Assembly: GCA_902792985.1 (NCBI GenBank) | Contig: CADBBT010000011.1 | Coordinates: forward strand, 1-56,405 | DNA length: 56,405 bases | Origin: Oscillospiraceae bacterium | Lineage (GTDB): Bacteria; Bacillota; Clostridia; Oscillospirales; Acutalibacteraceae | Direction of reading: 5' to 3' | Part shown: positions 34,446 to 42,366 of the stretch, piece after piece | Layout of the letters: each line of letters begins with the position of its first letter | How positions within the stretch are numbered: position 1 is the stretch's first letter | Notes under the pieces: generated by a model | The model's database searches: none | Told to the model about the DNA's origin: nothing | The model's input: only the letters and a program-made list of their open reading frames with translations | Program-made: the position numbers and the translations under genes

Positions 34446-35376
34446 CGCTTTCGGACGCACCATCGACTATCTGCGCGTGTCTGTCACAACACGCTGCAAC
34501 CTCAACTGTGTTTACTGCGGCAAACAGGACTGCGAAAAAAAAGACGCGGAGCTGACTGTAGCGCAGATCGAAACACTGGTGCGCGCCTTTGCGCGCTGCG
34601 GGATCAAAAAGGTGCGTGTTACAGGCGGGGAACCGCTGGTGCGTAGTGACATTCGGGATATCGTTGCGGCGATCGCGCACACGCCCGGGATCGAAACGGT
34701 GGGTCTTACCACAAACGGCGTTTTGCTTGCGCCGTTGGCAAAGACGCTTGCTGACGCAGGGCTGCAAAGCGTCAATGTCAGCTTGGACAGCACCGACGGC
34801 AGCACCTATCGCCATCTGACCGGCGCCGATGTGCTGCAGCGCGTGCTGGACGGCATTGCCGCCGCACAAACAGCGGGGCTTTCGCCCATCAAGCTCAACG
34901 CCGTTTTGATGAAGGGCGTGAACGCCGACGGCGCCGGTGCGCTGATCGCGCTTGCAAAAAACGCGCCGATCGACGTGCGTTTCATTGAGCTGATGCCGTT
35001 TTCCGATGCGGGCGAAAGCGATACGCTGCGCGTGACCGGCGACGAGCTGCTGCGGCAGTTTCCGTTTTTGACGCCGCTGGATGGCGAAGAGAAGGAGACC
35101 GCACGCTATTACACCGCGCCGGGCTATCTCGGCAGGATCGGCTTTATCAGCCCGGTCAGCCATAAGTTTTGCGAACGCTGCAACCGGGTGCGCCTTTTGG
35201 CAAACGGCAGCGTGCGGCTTTGCCTTGCGGCACAGGAAACGTATGATCTGACAGCGTATTTGAACGACGAAGCTGCTCTTGAAAAAGAGATTCGTCGCCT
35301 GATTTTAAAGAAGCCTGCTGCGCATCTCTTCGGCAGCAGCGCACCGCAACACGGACTGAACAGAACAGGAGGCTGA
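34435..35376 (+). CDS. moaA: GTP 3',8-cyclase MoaA (radical SAM)
   Basis: The 313-residue protein has the N-terminal radical SAM cluster CNLNCVYC (about 22-29), the [11 protein letters not shown] glycine-rich motif (about 63-73), the C-terminal second cluster [18 protein letters not shown] (about 246-263) and the terminal Gly-Gly needed for activity in MoaA. It rearranges GTP to 3',8-cyclo-GTP, the first step of the pterin route. No ribosome site stands out because the start lies inside moaC, so it is probably translated by coupling. Confidence 0.96.
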   Translation: MLTDAFGRTIDYLRVSVTTRCNLNCVYCGKQDCEKKDAELTVAQIETLVRAFARCGIKKVRVTGGEPLVRSDIRDIVAAIAHTPGIETVGLTTNGVLLAPLAKTLADAGLQSVNVSLDSTDGSTYRHLTGADVLQRVLDGIAAAQTAGLSPIKLNAVLMKGVNADGAGALIALAKNAPIDVRFIELMPFSDAGESDTLRVTGDELLRQFPFLTPLDGEEKETARYYTAPGYLGRIGFISPVSHKFCERCNRVRLLANGSVRLCLAAQETYDLTAYLNDEAALEKEIRRLILKKPAAHLFGSSAPQHGLNRTGG

Positions 35377-35377
35377 C

Positions 35378-35827
35378 ATGGCAACGGTACTTTCCATCAA
35401 CATCAGTGAAAAAAAAGGAACGCCGAAAACAACGATCGAAGCGGGAACGCTGGTTGAAGATTTCGGCTTTGCAGGCGACGCGCATGCCGGAAAATGGCAT
35501 CGGCAGGTCAGTCTGCTTGCCAAAGAGAGCATTGAAAAGGCGCAGGGGATGCGCACAGACGGCTTGTGTCACGGCATGTTTGCCGAAAACATCACCACCG
35601 AGGGCATCGTTTTGCACACACTGCCGGTCGGCACACGCCTGCAGATCGGCGATACGGCCGTGATCGAGATTTCACAGATCGGCAAGGAATGCCACGACGG
35701 CTGCGCCATTCGTCAGCTTGTCGGCCAGTGCATTATGCCGAAGGAGGGCGTGTTTGCCCGGGTCATCACCGGCGGCACTGTGCGGCAGGGTGATCCGATC
35801 ATTGTTTGCGGCTCTGAAGAAAAATAA
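35378..35827 (+). CDS. MOSC domain protein
   Basis: The 149-residue protein consists of a single MOSC domain: NISEKKGTPKTTIEAGTLVE, GDAHAGKWHRQVSLLAKESI, GMFAENITTEGI, GTRLQIGDTAVIEISQIGKEC and the conserved Cys in CHDGCAI. MOSC domains handle sulfur or molybdenum cofactor transfer; the small stand-alone bacterial type is often found with moa and moe genes. GGAGG precedes the ATG, which starts directly after moaA. It is the last gene of the plus-strand cofactor operon, and a terminator follows. Confidence 0.9.
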   Translation: MATVLSINISEKKGTPKTTIEAGTLVEDFGFAGDAHAGKWHRQVSLLAKESIEKAQGMRTDGLCHGMFAENITTEGIVLHTLPVGTRLQIGDTAVIEISQIGKECHDGCAIRQLVGQCIMPKEGVFARVITGGTVRQGDPIIVCGSEEK

Positions 35828-35856
35828 GCAGAATGCGCGGTCAATTCCGCATAAAA

Positions 35857-35887
35857 ACGCCGGCGGCATCACCGTCGGCGTTTTTTT
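35857..35887. terminator. Terminator between the MOSC and beta-propeller genes
   Basis: A stem of 10 bp with one wobble (ACGCCGGCGG and partner) is followed by T7. A-rich sequence upstream lets it work for the convergent minus-strand gene as well. Confidence 0.85.
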
Positions 35888-35901
35888 GTACAGTTTTGTT
35901 T

Positions 35902-38139
35902 TTATGGCGCTTGTGTGGTCGGCAGAGCGGTCGTTGTTTCGTCAATGAGCACCGGGCTTGCGCTTTGCGCGGGGTCAAAGGGGATCGCTTCGGCTGTTTG
36001 CGAAGTGAGCGTTTCGTCGTCCAGTTCCTCCTCCGCGATCCAATCGTCTTTGAGCGCCGTTTCGCTTTCTTCTTCTGCGCGCGCATCATAGACCAGTGTG
36101 CGCAGCTTTTTGCAGCTTTCCATATCAAATTCTTTTACGGTGCTTTCCGTGAGCGTGTAAACTTTGTTTTCAATATACGTTCCTCGGAAAAATGTGTCGT
36201 AATGGTAACCGTCCACACTGCCGCGCAAATAGGCCTTTTCGCCGGCGAATTTTCCATTCTTTACGGCAAAGGTTTTGTAAACATAGTTCGTGCCGCGCCA
36301 GTTACGGTTGCTGTCAAAAATGCTGTAGCTCACCGGCATGCCGAACACGCTGCGCTCGCTGTCAAACACAAAAGCGCGGGGGTCAAAATTCACGTCGGAC
36401 TGTGCCTGCTTGATGATGTGACTGTCTGTCTCTTTCGGGGCTTTCGGGTCGCTGATGTCAAAAAGCGAAAGCTTCACGCAATCGTAATTTGCGTTTTGTT
36501 CGTCGCCGGCGTAGCCCACACCGAGCAGCAGCGTATCGGAGATCGGGTGCAGATATTCGGAAAAGCCGGGCAGCTTGACTTCTCCGAGGATCGCCGGTTT
36601 TGCCGGGTCGGACAGGTCGATGGCAAACAGCGGATCGGTGTTGCGGAAGGTGACAACATAGGCGGTGTTGCCGAGAAAGCGCGTGGATTTGACCTGCTCG
36701 TCCGGTGCAAAGTCTTTCAGCGCGCCGACGATCTCAAGGTTTTTGTTCAGCACGTAAAGCGAACTGACATCCACGTCTTTTTTGTAGTCATAGTCCGTGC
36801 TCGTCACACGCAGAAAATCACCGGAGCGGTCGATCGCGTACTGGTCCTCCACGATGCCGGGGACCGTGCCGCTGCTTTGCAGGGCGAGGTCGGTGCCCTG
36901 CAGGGAGAATGCGTAAATCTCCGTGGCGCGAACCTGATCGTCATCCTCCCAGTATTGGTGACGCAGCACATAGAGCGTGTCGGTGGTGCAATAGATGCAG
37001 TCGCTGCTGCCGAGCAGGCTGAGCGTTTCAATCTCCTTTTTCGGCTGCGCGGTGTCAAGCGCGGTGAGCACGATGTAGCCCGTTGCATCGCCCTTCGGGT
37101 CTTCCACATAAATACGGTCGCAGGGGATCTCCTGTCCGTTGACAGAGGGCACATAGGTGCTTTTTTTGTTTTCGTTTGCGTAATAGGTCGTCACGGTGTA
37201 AAGCACGTCGCCCACCATGCGGGAGCTTTCCATCCCGCCGTCCTGAACTGCGGCACGCAGCAGCGCCGGACGGCTGCGGTCGGCAATGTCATACACAAGG
37301 GTGACGGTGGCGCTTGCCATCACATCATAATAGGGAAAGGCATAATCGCGCACGCCGAAGTATACGTCGTCGATTGGTTCCCGGCCGTCATACAGCGTTC
37401 CGCTGACCACCAGACGGTCGCCCTGAACATAGAGCGAAGAAAAGGCGTACATCTGATCCTTCTTTTCCGGCTCCGGTTCGCCCTGATAGACGCACTGCAT
37501 GGTCTGTGTGTCGATGATGGAAAACTTGCCGCCGGACGCGGTATAGAGATAGCGGCCGTCGTTTTTGATCACATCGCCCTCGTCCACATCCGCCGAGCGC
37601 GTGTTGGTTTTGCCGTAATTGCCGGTCGCGGCGAAAAAGTCTTTTTCTGTGGCATATGCAGTGAGCGCACCGTTTGTTACGGCGGCGCTGTCTGCAACAC
37701 TTTCCGCTGCAAAACCGTCAGCGCTTTTTTTACGCAATACGCCGAACACCCCGTCAATGCGGTCATCGGCCTCGTTGCGTGCGGCAATGTTTTTGAAATA
37801 GGCGTCCAGATCCGAACGGGAATCAAACTGCGAAAGCGGCGCGGCTGTTTTGGAAATCGACAGCGGTTCCGGTGTTTCGCTCTGCGTAATCTCCGGCTTC
37901 ACCGTCGAGGTGTGGACTTTTTTCTGCCAGGGGATCATCTGTACGGCGGTGATGGCGATTGCCGCGGCGGCTGCTGCTGCCACGATGCGCGGGAAGAGTT
38001 TGATCTTTTTCTTCTCCTGCTGCGGTTTTGCATCTTCAAGCATTTGCACGATGCTGCTTTCGGACAGTTTCTCCGGCAGCGGTGGAACTTCGTTATTCAA
38101 AATCTTTTTATATTCGACAAAAGAGGGGTCTTTTTTCAC
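35902..38139 (-). CDS. Membrane-anchored beta-propeller domain protein, probable anti-sigma partner
   Basis: The best start is GTG 38139, with AAGGAG 8 nt upstream inside the end of the ECF sigma gene. It gives 745 residues. Residues 1-48 are cytoplasmic (PSFVEYKKILNNEVPPLPEK..), residues about 49-70 form one membrane helix (RIVAAAAAAAIAITAVQMIPW), and the rest faces outward. From about 145 the protein matches the C-terminal Beta_propel family, with repeated blades such as VYDIADRSRPALL, LFDISDPKAPKET and AIDLSDPAKPAIL. Position and topology suggest that the short N-terminal part inhibits the sigma factor and that the propeller senses an extracellular or cell-wall signal. Confidence 0.85.
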   Translation of the reverse strand: MKKDPSFVEYKKILNNEVPPLPEKLSESSIVQMLEDAKPQQEKKKIKLFPRIVAAAAAAAIAITAVQMIPWQKKVHTSTVKPEITQSETPEPLSISKTAAPLSQFDSRSDLDAYFKNIAARNEADDRIDGVFGVLRKKSADGFAAESVADSAAVTNGALTAYATEKDFFAATGNYGKTNTRSADVDEGDVIKNDGRYLYTASGGKFSIIDTQTMQCVYQGEPEPEKKDQMYAFSSLYVQGDRLVVSGTLYDGREPIDDVYFGVRDYAFPYYDVMASATVTLVYDIADRSRPALLRAAVQDGGMESSRMVGDVLYTVTTYYANENKKSTYVPSVNGQEIPCDRIYVEDPKGDATGYIVLTALDTAQPKKEIETLSLLGSSDCIYCTTDTLYVLRHQYWEDDDQVRATEIYAFSLQGTDLALQSSGTVPGIVEDQYAIDRSGDFLRVTSTDYDYKKDVDVSSLYVLNKNLEIVGALKDFAPDEQVKSTRFLGNTAYVVTFRNTDPLFAIDLSDPAKPAILGEVKLPGFSEYLHPISDTLLLGVGYAGDEQNANYDCVKLSLFDISDPKAPKETDSHIIKQAQSDVNFDPRAFVFDSERSVFGMPVSYSIFDSNRNWRGTNYVYKTFAVKNGKFAGEKAYLRGSVDGYHYDTFFRGTYIENKVYTLTESTVKEFDMESCKKLRTLVYDARAEEESETALKDDWIAEEELDDETLTSQTAEAIPFDPAQSASPVLIDETTTALPTTQAP

Positions 38140-38144
38140 AGGTA

Positions 38145-38663
38145 TCACTCCTTGAGCAATGAACGCAGTTTTTCTTTTGTGCGGAACAGTTTTGCGCGTA
38201 CCGTGCCGGGTTTGCTGTGTGTCAGTTCGGCAAGCTCTTTGCTGTTATAGCCGAAGAGCACCGCGCCCAAAAACAGTTCGCGCTCGTCCGTTTCCAGTTG
38301 CAGCAACGCCTGCTTGAGCGCGGCGTTTTCGCTCAGATCAACCGGGACGGCAGGGATGTCTGCATCCTCCGGCGAAACGGTTTGCAACTGCGCTTTCTTT
38401 TCACGCAGTTCCCTGCGGCAGCAGTTCAAAAGGATGGAAAACATCCACGAGCGGAACGCCTGCGGCTTTTCCAAATTGCGGATCTTTTGAAACGCGAGCA
38501 GCACCGCTTCGCTGACCGCGTCTTCGGCGCGGGAGGGCGATCCGGTTTGAAATACTGCAAACCGGTACAGATCGGCGGCGACGGTGGTATACAGCGCGCC
38601 GAACGCGGCTGTGTCGCCATCCTTGGCTTTTTTGACCAGATCTTTGATCACATTCGAGCTCAT
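38145..38663 (-). CDS. ECF-type RNA polymerase sigma factor
   Basis: I chose ATG 38663 (a GTG at 38672 is possible), giving 172 residues. Region 2 covers about 10-75 (AFGALYTTVAADLYRFAVFQ, DAVSEAVLLAFQKIRN, RSWMFSILLNCCRRE) and region 4 covers about 120-165 (ELFLGAVLFGYNSKELAELT, THSKPGTVRAKLFRTKEKLR). The stop codon overlaps the start region of the beta-propeller gene, a typical layout for an ECF sigma with its membrane regulator. Its target promoters are unknown; self-activation is likely by analogy. Confidence 0.92.
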   Translation of the reverse strand: MSSNVIKDLVKKAKDGDTAAFGALYTTVAADLYRFAVFQTGSPSRAEDAVSEAVLLAFQKIRNLEKPQAFRSWMFSILLNCCRRELREKKAQLQTVSPEDADIPAVPVDLSENAALKQALLQLETDERELFLGAVLFGYNSKELAELTHSKPGTVRAKLFRTKEKLRSLLKE

Positions 38664-38784
38664 ATGTATCACATCCGTTCACTGTATTAGATGCCGAAAA
38701 AGGGCGAAGTGTTGCATAAAAAGCGAAAAAATTTTCCGTGTATCGCAGTGGAGAAAACGAAAAAGCTAACTGCGAGGTGATGTT

Positions 38785-38943
38785 ATGAAGGAGAAAAAGA
38801 AGAAAAAGGCAGAAAACATCGAGATCACGGCGGCGCAGCCGGACCGCATTCCGAGCGAGATGGGCAGCAACTTTGAAGTGTTGCCGCCGGTGCGGCCGAG
38901 CGAGAATCCTCAGCAGCGCATTCTGCCGCGGGACATGGAGTAA
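38785..38943 (+). CDS. Small Lys-rich protein (52 aa), divergent from the ECF sigma gene
   Basis: An ATG at 38785 with GAGGTGAT upstream opens 52 codons ending at TAA 38943, followed 12 nt later by a perfect terminator. The peptide starts MKEKKKKKAENIEITAAQPD, continues RIPSEMGSNFEVLPPVRPSE and ends NPQQRILPRDME. It is highly charged and Pro-rich, probably disordered, with no membrane segment. It has a ribosome site, coding frame and terminator of its own, so I consider it a real gene. Being divergent from the sigma factor, it may belong to its regulon. No family is recognised. Confidence 0.65.
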   Translation: MKEKKKKKAENIEITAAQPDRIPSEMGSNFEVLPPVRPSENPQQRILPRDME

Positions 38944-38955
38944 AAGCAGGGCGGG

Positions 38956-38980
38956 AAAAGCAGGGCAGCGCCCTGCTTTT
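38956..38980. terminator. Terminator of the 52-aa gene
   Basis: A perfect 11-bp stem AAAAGCAGGGC/GCCCTGCTTTT closes the loop AGC. It is symmetrical, so it can act in both directions. Confidence 0.9.
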
Positions 38981-39174
38981 CAATTAGAAATTAGGAATTC
39001 GGAATTCGGAATGAAGGTCGCGGGGTATGTAGGCAAGGAAAGAACGCATGCGCCGCGTCGATCAGTGCGGCGATACGGTACGTTCGTCGATTACAATAGA
39101 AGCCGCAGGGCGGCCACTTTTGCTTATCCGTTTCAAAGCCTCCGGCGGGTCCATTCTTTCTCTTTCTCTTGCTA

Positions 39175-39334
39175 GATGCTGAATTGCAATGGGCAGCAGA
39201 CAAAGATTTGCGAGGATGATTTTTGTCAGGCAAGGCAGAGGACGCAGCCAGGCTGACGCCTGGCAAGGACGATAACGCAGCATGACGGAAATCAGACAGC
39301 AAAGATTGTTTGTCTTCCATTGCAATTCAGCATC
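39175..39334. repeat. 160-bp imperfect palindrome
   Basis: Perfect 18-bp ends (39175-39192 and 39317-39334, GATGCTGAATTGCAATGG and its complement) and a central hairpin CCAGGC-TGAC-GCCTGG (39248-39263) share the same centre. Imperfect pairing (AGACAAA, TTTGC, TGATTT blocks) runs between them. It could be a MITE-like unit or a cruciform-forming repeat. Confidence 0.7.
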
Positions 39335-39486
39335 AAAGAAAGAAAAGACGAAGAAAGAGAAAACGCTAAGTTGGGACGTTGACGTGGAACCGAACGAAAT
39401 GGGGAAGGTTCGCGTTACATGCTCTTGATGTTTCGGCTTTTATCTGCGAAAAAAATGTTTTGCAACAAGCACTTTTTGCAACGCTT

Positions 39487-39629
39487 TGCGCACGGCGTTC
39501 GCCGTGCGCAGACCGGCGGCGGGATCGCGCGGCAGATTGCCGCGCGAAAAACGAAGCGATGCTTCGTTTTTGAGCCGTGCCAAGCACGGCTCATCCCGCC
39601 GCCTCGTGCGCGCAGCGAAGCTGCGCGCA
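39487..39629. repeat. Structured element B: hairpin, four-way cloverleaf, hairpin
   Basis: A left hairpin (39487-39510, 10 bp) is followed by an outer stem GGCGGCGGGAT (39515-39525) with ATCCCGCCGCC (39593-39603). Inside it, three hairpins abut with no unpaired base between: 39526-39546 (9 bp), 39547-39571 (11 bp, AAAAACGAAGC/GCTTCGTTTTT) and 39572-39592 (9 bp). A right hairpin follows (39607-39629, 10 bp, TGCGCGCAGC). All stems are perfect. The central hairpin resembles a bidirectional terminator. It lies about 150 nt beyond the 3' end of the alpha/beta hydrolase gene. Confidence 0.85.
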
Positions 39630-39775
39630 AAATGAGCCGTCAGGCGAATGATATACAATCGATGAACGTACCCATTTGCCGTGCTTTTCGGCCGCGGAAG
39701 AAGCTTTGGCAGTTTGAATTATTACCCTGTGACCGCAATTCCGAGTTCCACATTCCGAATTATCCTGACAGTGTC

Positions 39776-40450
39776 TCATGCGGTCAAAAACCGCAGCACT
39801 TCTGCGTTGAACGCTTCGGCGTTTTTGGCAGCGATAAAATGGTCGCCGTCAAGCAACACCAGCTTTGCGTGCGGCAAAGAGGACGCGATCAGCTTTGTGT
39901 GCGATGTGCGGATCATGTCGTGCGTGCCGGCGATGACCAGCGTTTCGGCGGTGATGTGCCGCAAATCGGCGGGGTCGATCTGCGGTTCGTTGACCATCAG
40001 CCCGAGCAGCGCGGCTTTTTGCTTTGCCTCTTCAGAGCGGAACAGCTTCGCCGTGCGGTAGCCGAGCACGATGGGGATCTGTACGGAAGGCCGCACGCCT
40101 GCCGGAAACAGGTTCGCGCCGTTGAGCACAAGCTTGTCCACCATCTCCGGATAGCGCAGCGCAAACAGCAGCGCGATGTTGCCGCCGTCGGAAAAGCCGA
40201 GGATGTGCGCTTTTTCAATGCCGCGAGCCTGCAGAAAATCATGCAGATCGTCCGCAAACTGGCGCAGCGTGAACGGCGCTGTGCCGCGCGGCGACTGCCC
40301 GTGTCCGCGTGTGTCCACGGCGAACACATGAAAATGCTTTGCAAAAACGGGCAGTTGCTTTTCAAAATATGCGCTGCTTTCGCCGTTGCCGTGCAGCAAA
40401 ATCAGCGGTTTTCCGCTGCCGCGCGCTTCATAGTGCAGATCGATGTCCAT
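39776..40450 (-). CDS. Alpha/beta hydrolase
   Basis: The 224-residue protein shows a complete alpha/beta hydrolase layout: the oxyanion HGNGES after ILL (about 19-24), DTRGHGQSP (about 45-53), the nucleophile elbow GFSDGG (about 85-90), the acid Asp in AGTHDM (about 175-180) and the catalytic His in DGDHF (about 200-204). There is no signal peptide. AGGAG precedes the ATG. It lies downstream of typA but behind a strong terminator, so it is probably separately expressed. Substrate is unknown; small esters are typical. Confidence 0.9.
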   Translation of the reverse strand: MDIDLHYEARGSGKPLILLHGNGESSAYFEKQLPVFAKHFHVFAVDTRGHGQSPRGTAPFTLRQFADDLHDFLQARGIEKAHILGFSDGGNIALLFALRYPEMVDKLVLNGANLFPAGVRPSVQIPIVLGYRTAKLFRSEEAKQKAALLGLMVNEPQIDPADLRHITAETLVIAGTHDMIRTSHTKLIASSLPHAKLVLLDGDHFIAAKNAEAFNAEVLRFLTA

Positions 40451-40465
40451 AGTTGCTCCTTTTGT

Positions 40466-40502
40466 AAAACATCGGATGTGCAGCTTGGGTACACATCCGA
40501 TG
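40466..40502 (-). terminator. Terminator of typA
   Basis: On the minus strand, an 11-bp stem CATCGGATGTG/CACATCCGATG (40502-40470) is followed by TTTTAC, 10 nt after the typA stop. Confidence 0.8.
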
Positions 40503-40512
40503 CGGTGTTTGT

Positions 40513-42330
40513 TTATTTGCGGAACTGCTGTTTGAGACGCTGCTCCTTGGAAAGCACGACCTTGCGCAGACGCAGGGAGGTCGGCGTAACTTCGAGCAGC
40601 TCGTCATCCTTGATGAATTCCATGCACTGCTCCAGACTGAGCGTGGTCGGCGGCACCAGCCGCAGCGCGTCGTCGGAGCCGGAGGCACGGGTGTTTGTCA
40701 AATGCTTCTGACGGCAGACGTTGCAGACCACGTCTTCGTTTTTGGCGCATTCACCGACGATCATGCCTTCATAGACCTGCACGCCCGGGCCGATGAACAG
40801 CCGTCCGCGGTCCTGCGTGTTGAACAGACCGTAGGCAGAGGTTTCGCCGGTTTCGTGCACGACGATGGAGCCGCGTTCGCGGGTGTGGATGTCGCCCTTG
40901 TAGGGCTCATAGCCGGCAAAGAGCTGATTCATGATGCCGTTGCCGTTGGTGTCGGTCATGAATTCGCTGCGGTAGCCGATCAGTCCGCGGGAGGGAATCT
41001 TGAATTCAAGGTGGGTCGCGCCGCCGTCGCGTGCGCCCATGTTTTCCAGCTCACCCTTGCGCGAGCCGAGCTTTTCAATCACGGCGCCGACATACTGTTC
41101 CGGCACCTCAACGATCAGCAACTCCATCGGCTCGAGCGTCTGGCCGTTTTCTTTTTTGAGAATGACCTTCGGGCGCGAAACCTGAAACTCATAGCCCTGG
41201 CGGCGCATGGTTTCGATCAGGATCGAAAGGTGCAGCTCGCCGCGGCCGCTGACTTTGAACGTGTCGGTGGAATCGGTCTCTTCCACGCGCATGGAGACGT
41301 TTGTTTCAACTTCCTTGAACAACCGGTCGCGGATGTTGCGCGAGGTGACGAATTTGCCTTCCTGCCCGGCAAAGGGGGAGTTGTTGACGATGAAATTCAT
41401 CGAAATGGTCGGCTCGTCGATCTTGATGAACGGCAGCGGCTCAATGTGTTCCGGGTCGCAGGCCGTTTCGCCGATATTCAGGTCGGCGATGCCGGAAACG
41501 CACACAAGGTCGCCCAGCGCAGCCTCCTCCACCTCCACGCGTTTAAGTCCCTCAAACTGATAGAGCTTGGAGATGCGCACATTATGGGTAGTGCCGTCCT
41601 GCTTGCAAAGCGTCACGGTCTGGTTGCGCTTGATATGTCCGCGCTCCACGCGTCCCACGCCGATGCGGCCGACATAGTCATCGTAATCCAGCGAGGAAAA
41701 GAGGATTTGCAGCGGGCCGTTCAGATCACCCTTGGGCGGATCAATGTTTTCGAGGATGGAATCAAACAGCGGACGCATATCGCCGTCGCGCGCGTCGGGG
41801 TCCAGCGAGGAGTAGCCGTCGCGTGCGGAAGCATAGACCACGGGGAATTCGATCTGATCCTCCTGCGCGCCCAGCTCGATGAACAGATCGAGCACTTCAT
41901 CCACCACTTCGACCGGACGGGCGCCGGGACGGTCAACTTTGTTGACGACCACAACGACTTTCTTTTTCAGACCGAGCGCCTTTTTGAGTACAAAGCGTGT
42001 CTGCGGCATGCAGCCCTCAAATGCGTCCACAAGCAGCAGAACGCCGTCCACCATCATGAGGATGCGTTCCACCTCGCCGCCGAAATCGGCGTGCCCCGGG
42101 GTGTCCACGATGTTGATTTTTGTGTTTTTGTAATGCACCGCCGTGTTCTTGGAAAGAATGGTGATGCCGCGTTCACGCTCCAGATCGTTGGAGTCCATGA
42201 CGCGTTCGGCAACCTGTTCGTTGTCGCGGAAAATGCCGCTTTGCTTAAGCAGCTCGTCCACGAGGGTCGTTTTGCCGTGGTCAACGTGCGCAATGATGGC
42301 AACATTGCGCACATCGGAACGAATATCCAT
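40513..42330 (-). CDS. typA: Ribosome-associated translational GTPase TypA/BipA
   Basis: The 605-residue protein has the expected GTPase motifs: [14 protein letters not shown] (G1, about 15-28), RGITILSK (G2), [12 protein letters not shown] (G3, about 77-88) and NKVDRPGA (G4, about 130-137). EF-G-like domains II, III and V follow, then the TypA-specific C-terminus with [18 protein letters not shown] and [17 protein letters not shown]. It binds ribosomes at the EF-G site and aids 50S assembly and stress adaptation. AAGGTG precedes the ATG. The length is typical and no motif is altered. Confidence 0.97.
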   Translation of the reverse strand: MDIRSDVRNVAIIAHVDHGKTTLVDELLKQSGIFRDNEQVAERVMDSNDLERERGITILSKNTAVHYKNTKINIVDTPGHADFGGEVERILMMVDGVLLLVDAFEGCMPQTRFVLKKALGLKKKVVVVVNKVDRPGARPVEVVDEVLDLFIELGAQEDQIEFPVVYASARDGYSSLDPDARDGDMRPLFDSILENIDPPKGDLNGPLQILFSSLDYDDYVGRIGVGRVERGHIKRNQTVTLCKQDGTTHNVRISKLYQFEGLKRVEVEEAALGDLVCVSGIADLNIGETACDPEHIEPLPFIKIDEPTISMNFIVNNSPFAGQEGKFVTSRNIRDRLFKEVETNVSMRVEETDSTDTFKVSGRGELHLSILIETMRRQGYEFQVSRPKVILKKENGQTLEPMELLIVEVPEQYVGAVIEKLGSRKGELENMGARDGGATHLEFKIPSRGLIGYRSEFMTDTNGNGIMNQLFAGYEPYKGDIHTRERGSIVVHETGETSAYGLFNTQDRGRLFIGPGVQVYEGMIVGECAKNEDVVCNVCRQKHLTNTRASGSDDALRLVPPTTLSLEQCMEFIKDDELLEVTPTSLRLRKVVLSKEQRLKQQFRK

Positions 42331-42366
42331 AGAAATTCACCTTAATTTTGCTGTAAACTTTGCTTG

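Larger units (their letters stand above)
38983..39768. repeat. Composite element with long imperfect terminal inverted repeats
   Basis: Positions 39006-39092 pair with 39657-39744 around one centre (about 39375). The best blocks are 39077-39092 with 39657-39672 (15 of 16) and 39006-39027 with 39723-39744 (about 16 of 22). Repeats of GGAATTCGGAAT type extend both ends. Inside lie the 160-bp palindrome at 39175-39334 and the hairpin/cloverleaf element at 39487-39629. There is no supported protein in the 830 nt between 38944 and 39775. It looks like a non-autonomous mobile element or nested repeats. Confidence 0.6.

Noticed and set aside
35833-38250. 805-codon plus-strand open frame
   Set aside because: Antisense to the beta-propeller gene, which has clear domain structure and a coupled start; shadow frame.
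39487-39629. CRISPR array or riboswitch as explanation for the hairpin cluster
   Set aside because: There are no identical spaced repeats as in CRISPR, and no coding start follows that a riboswitch could control; the neighbouring gene ends here rather than starts.
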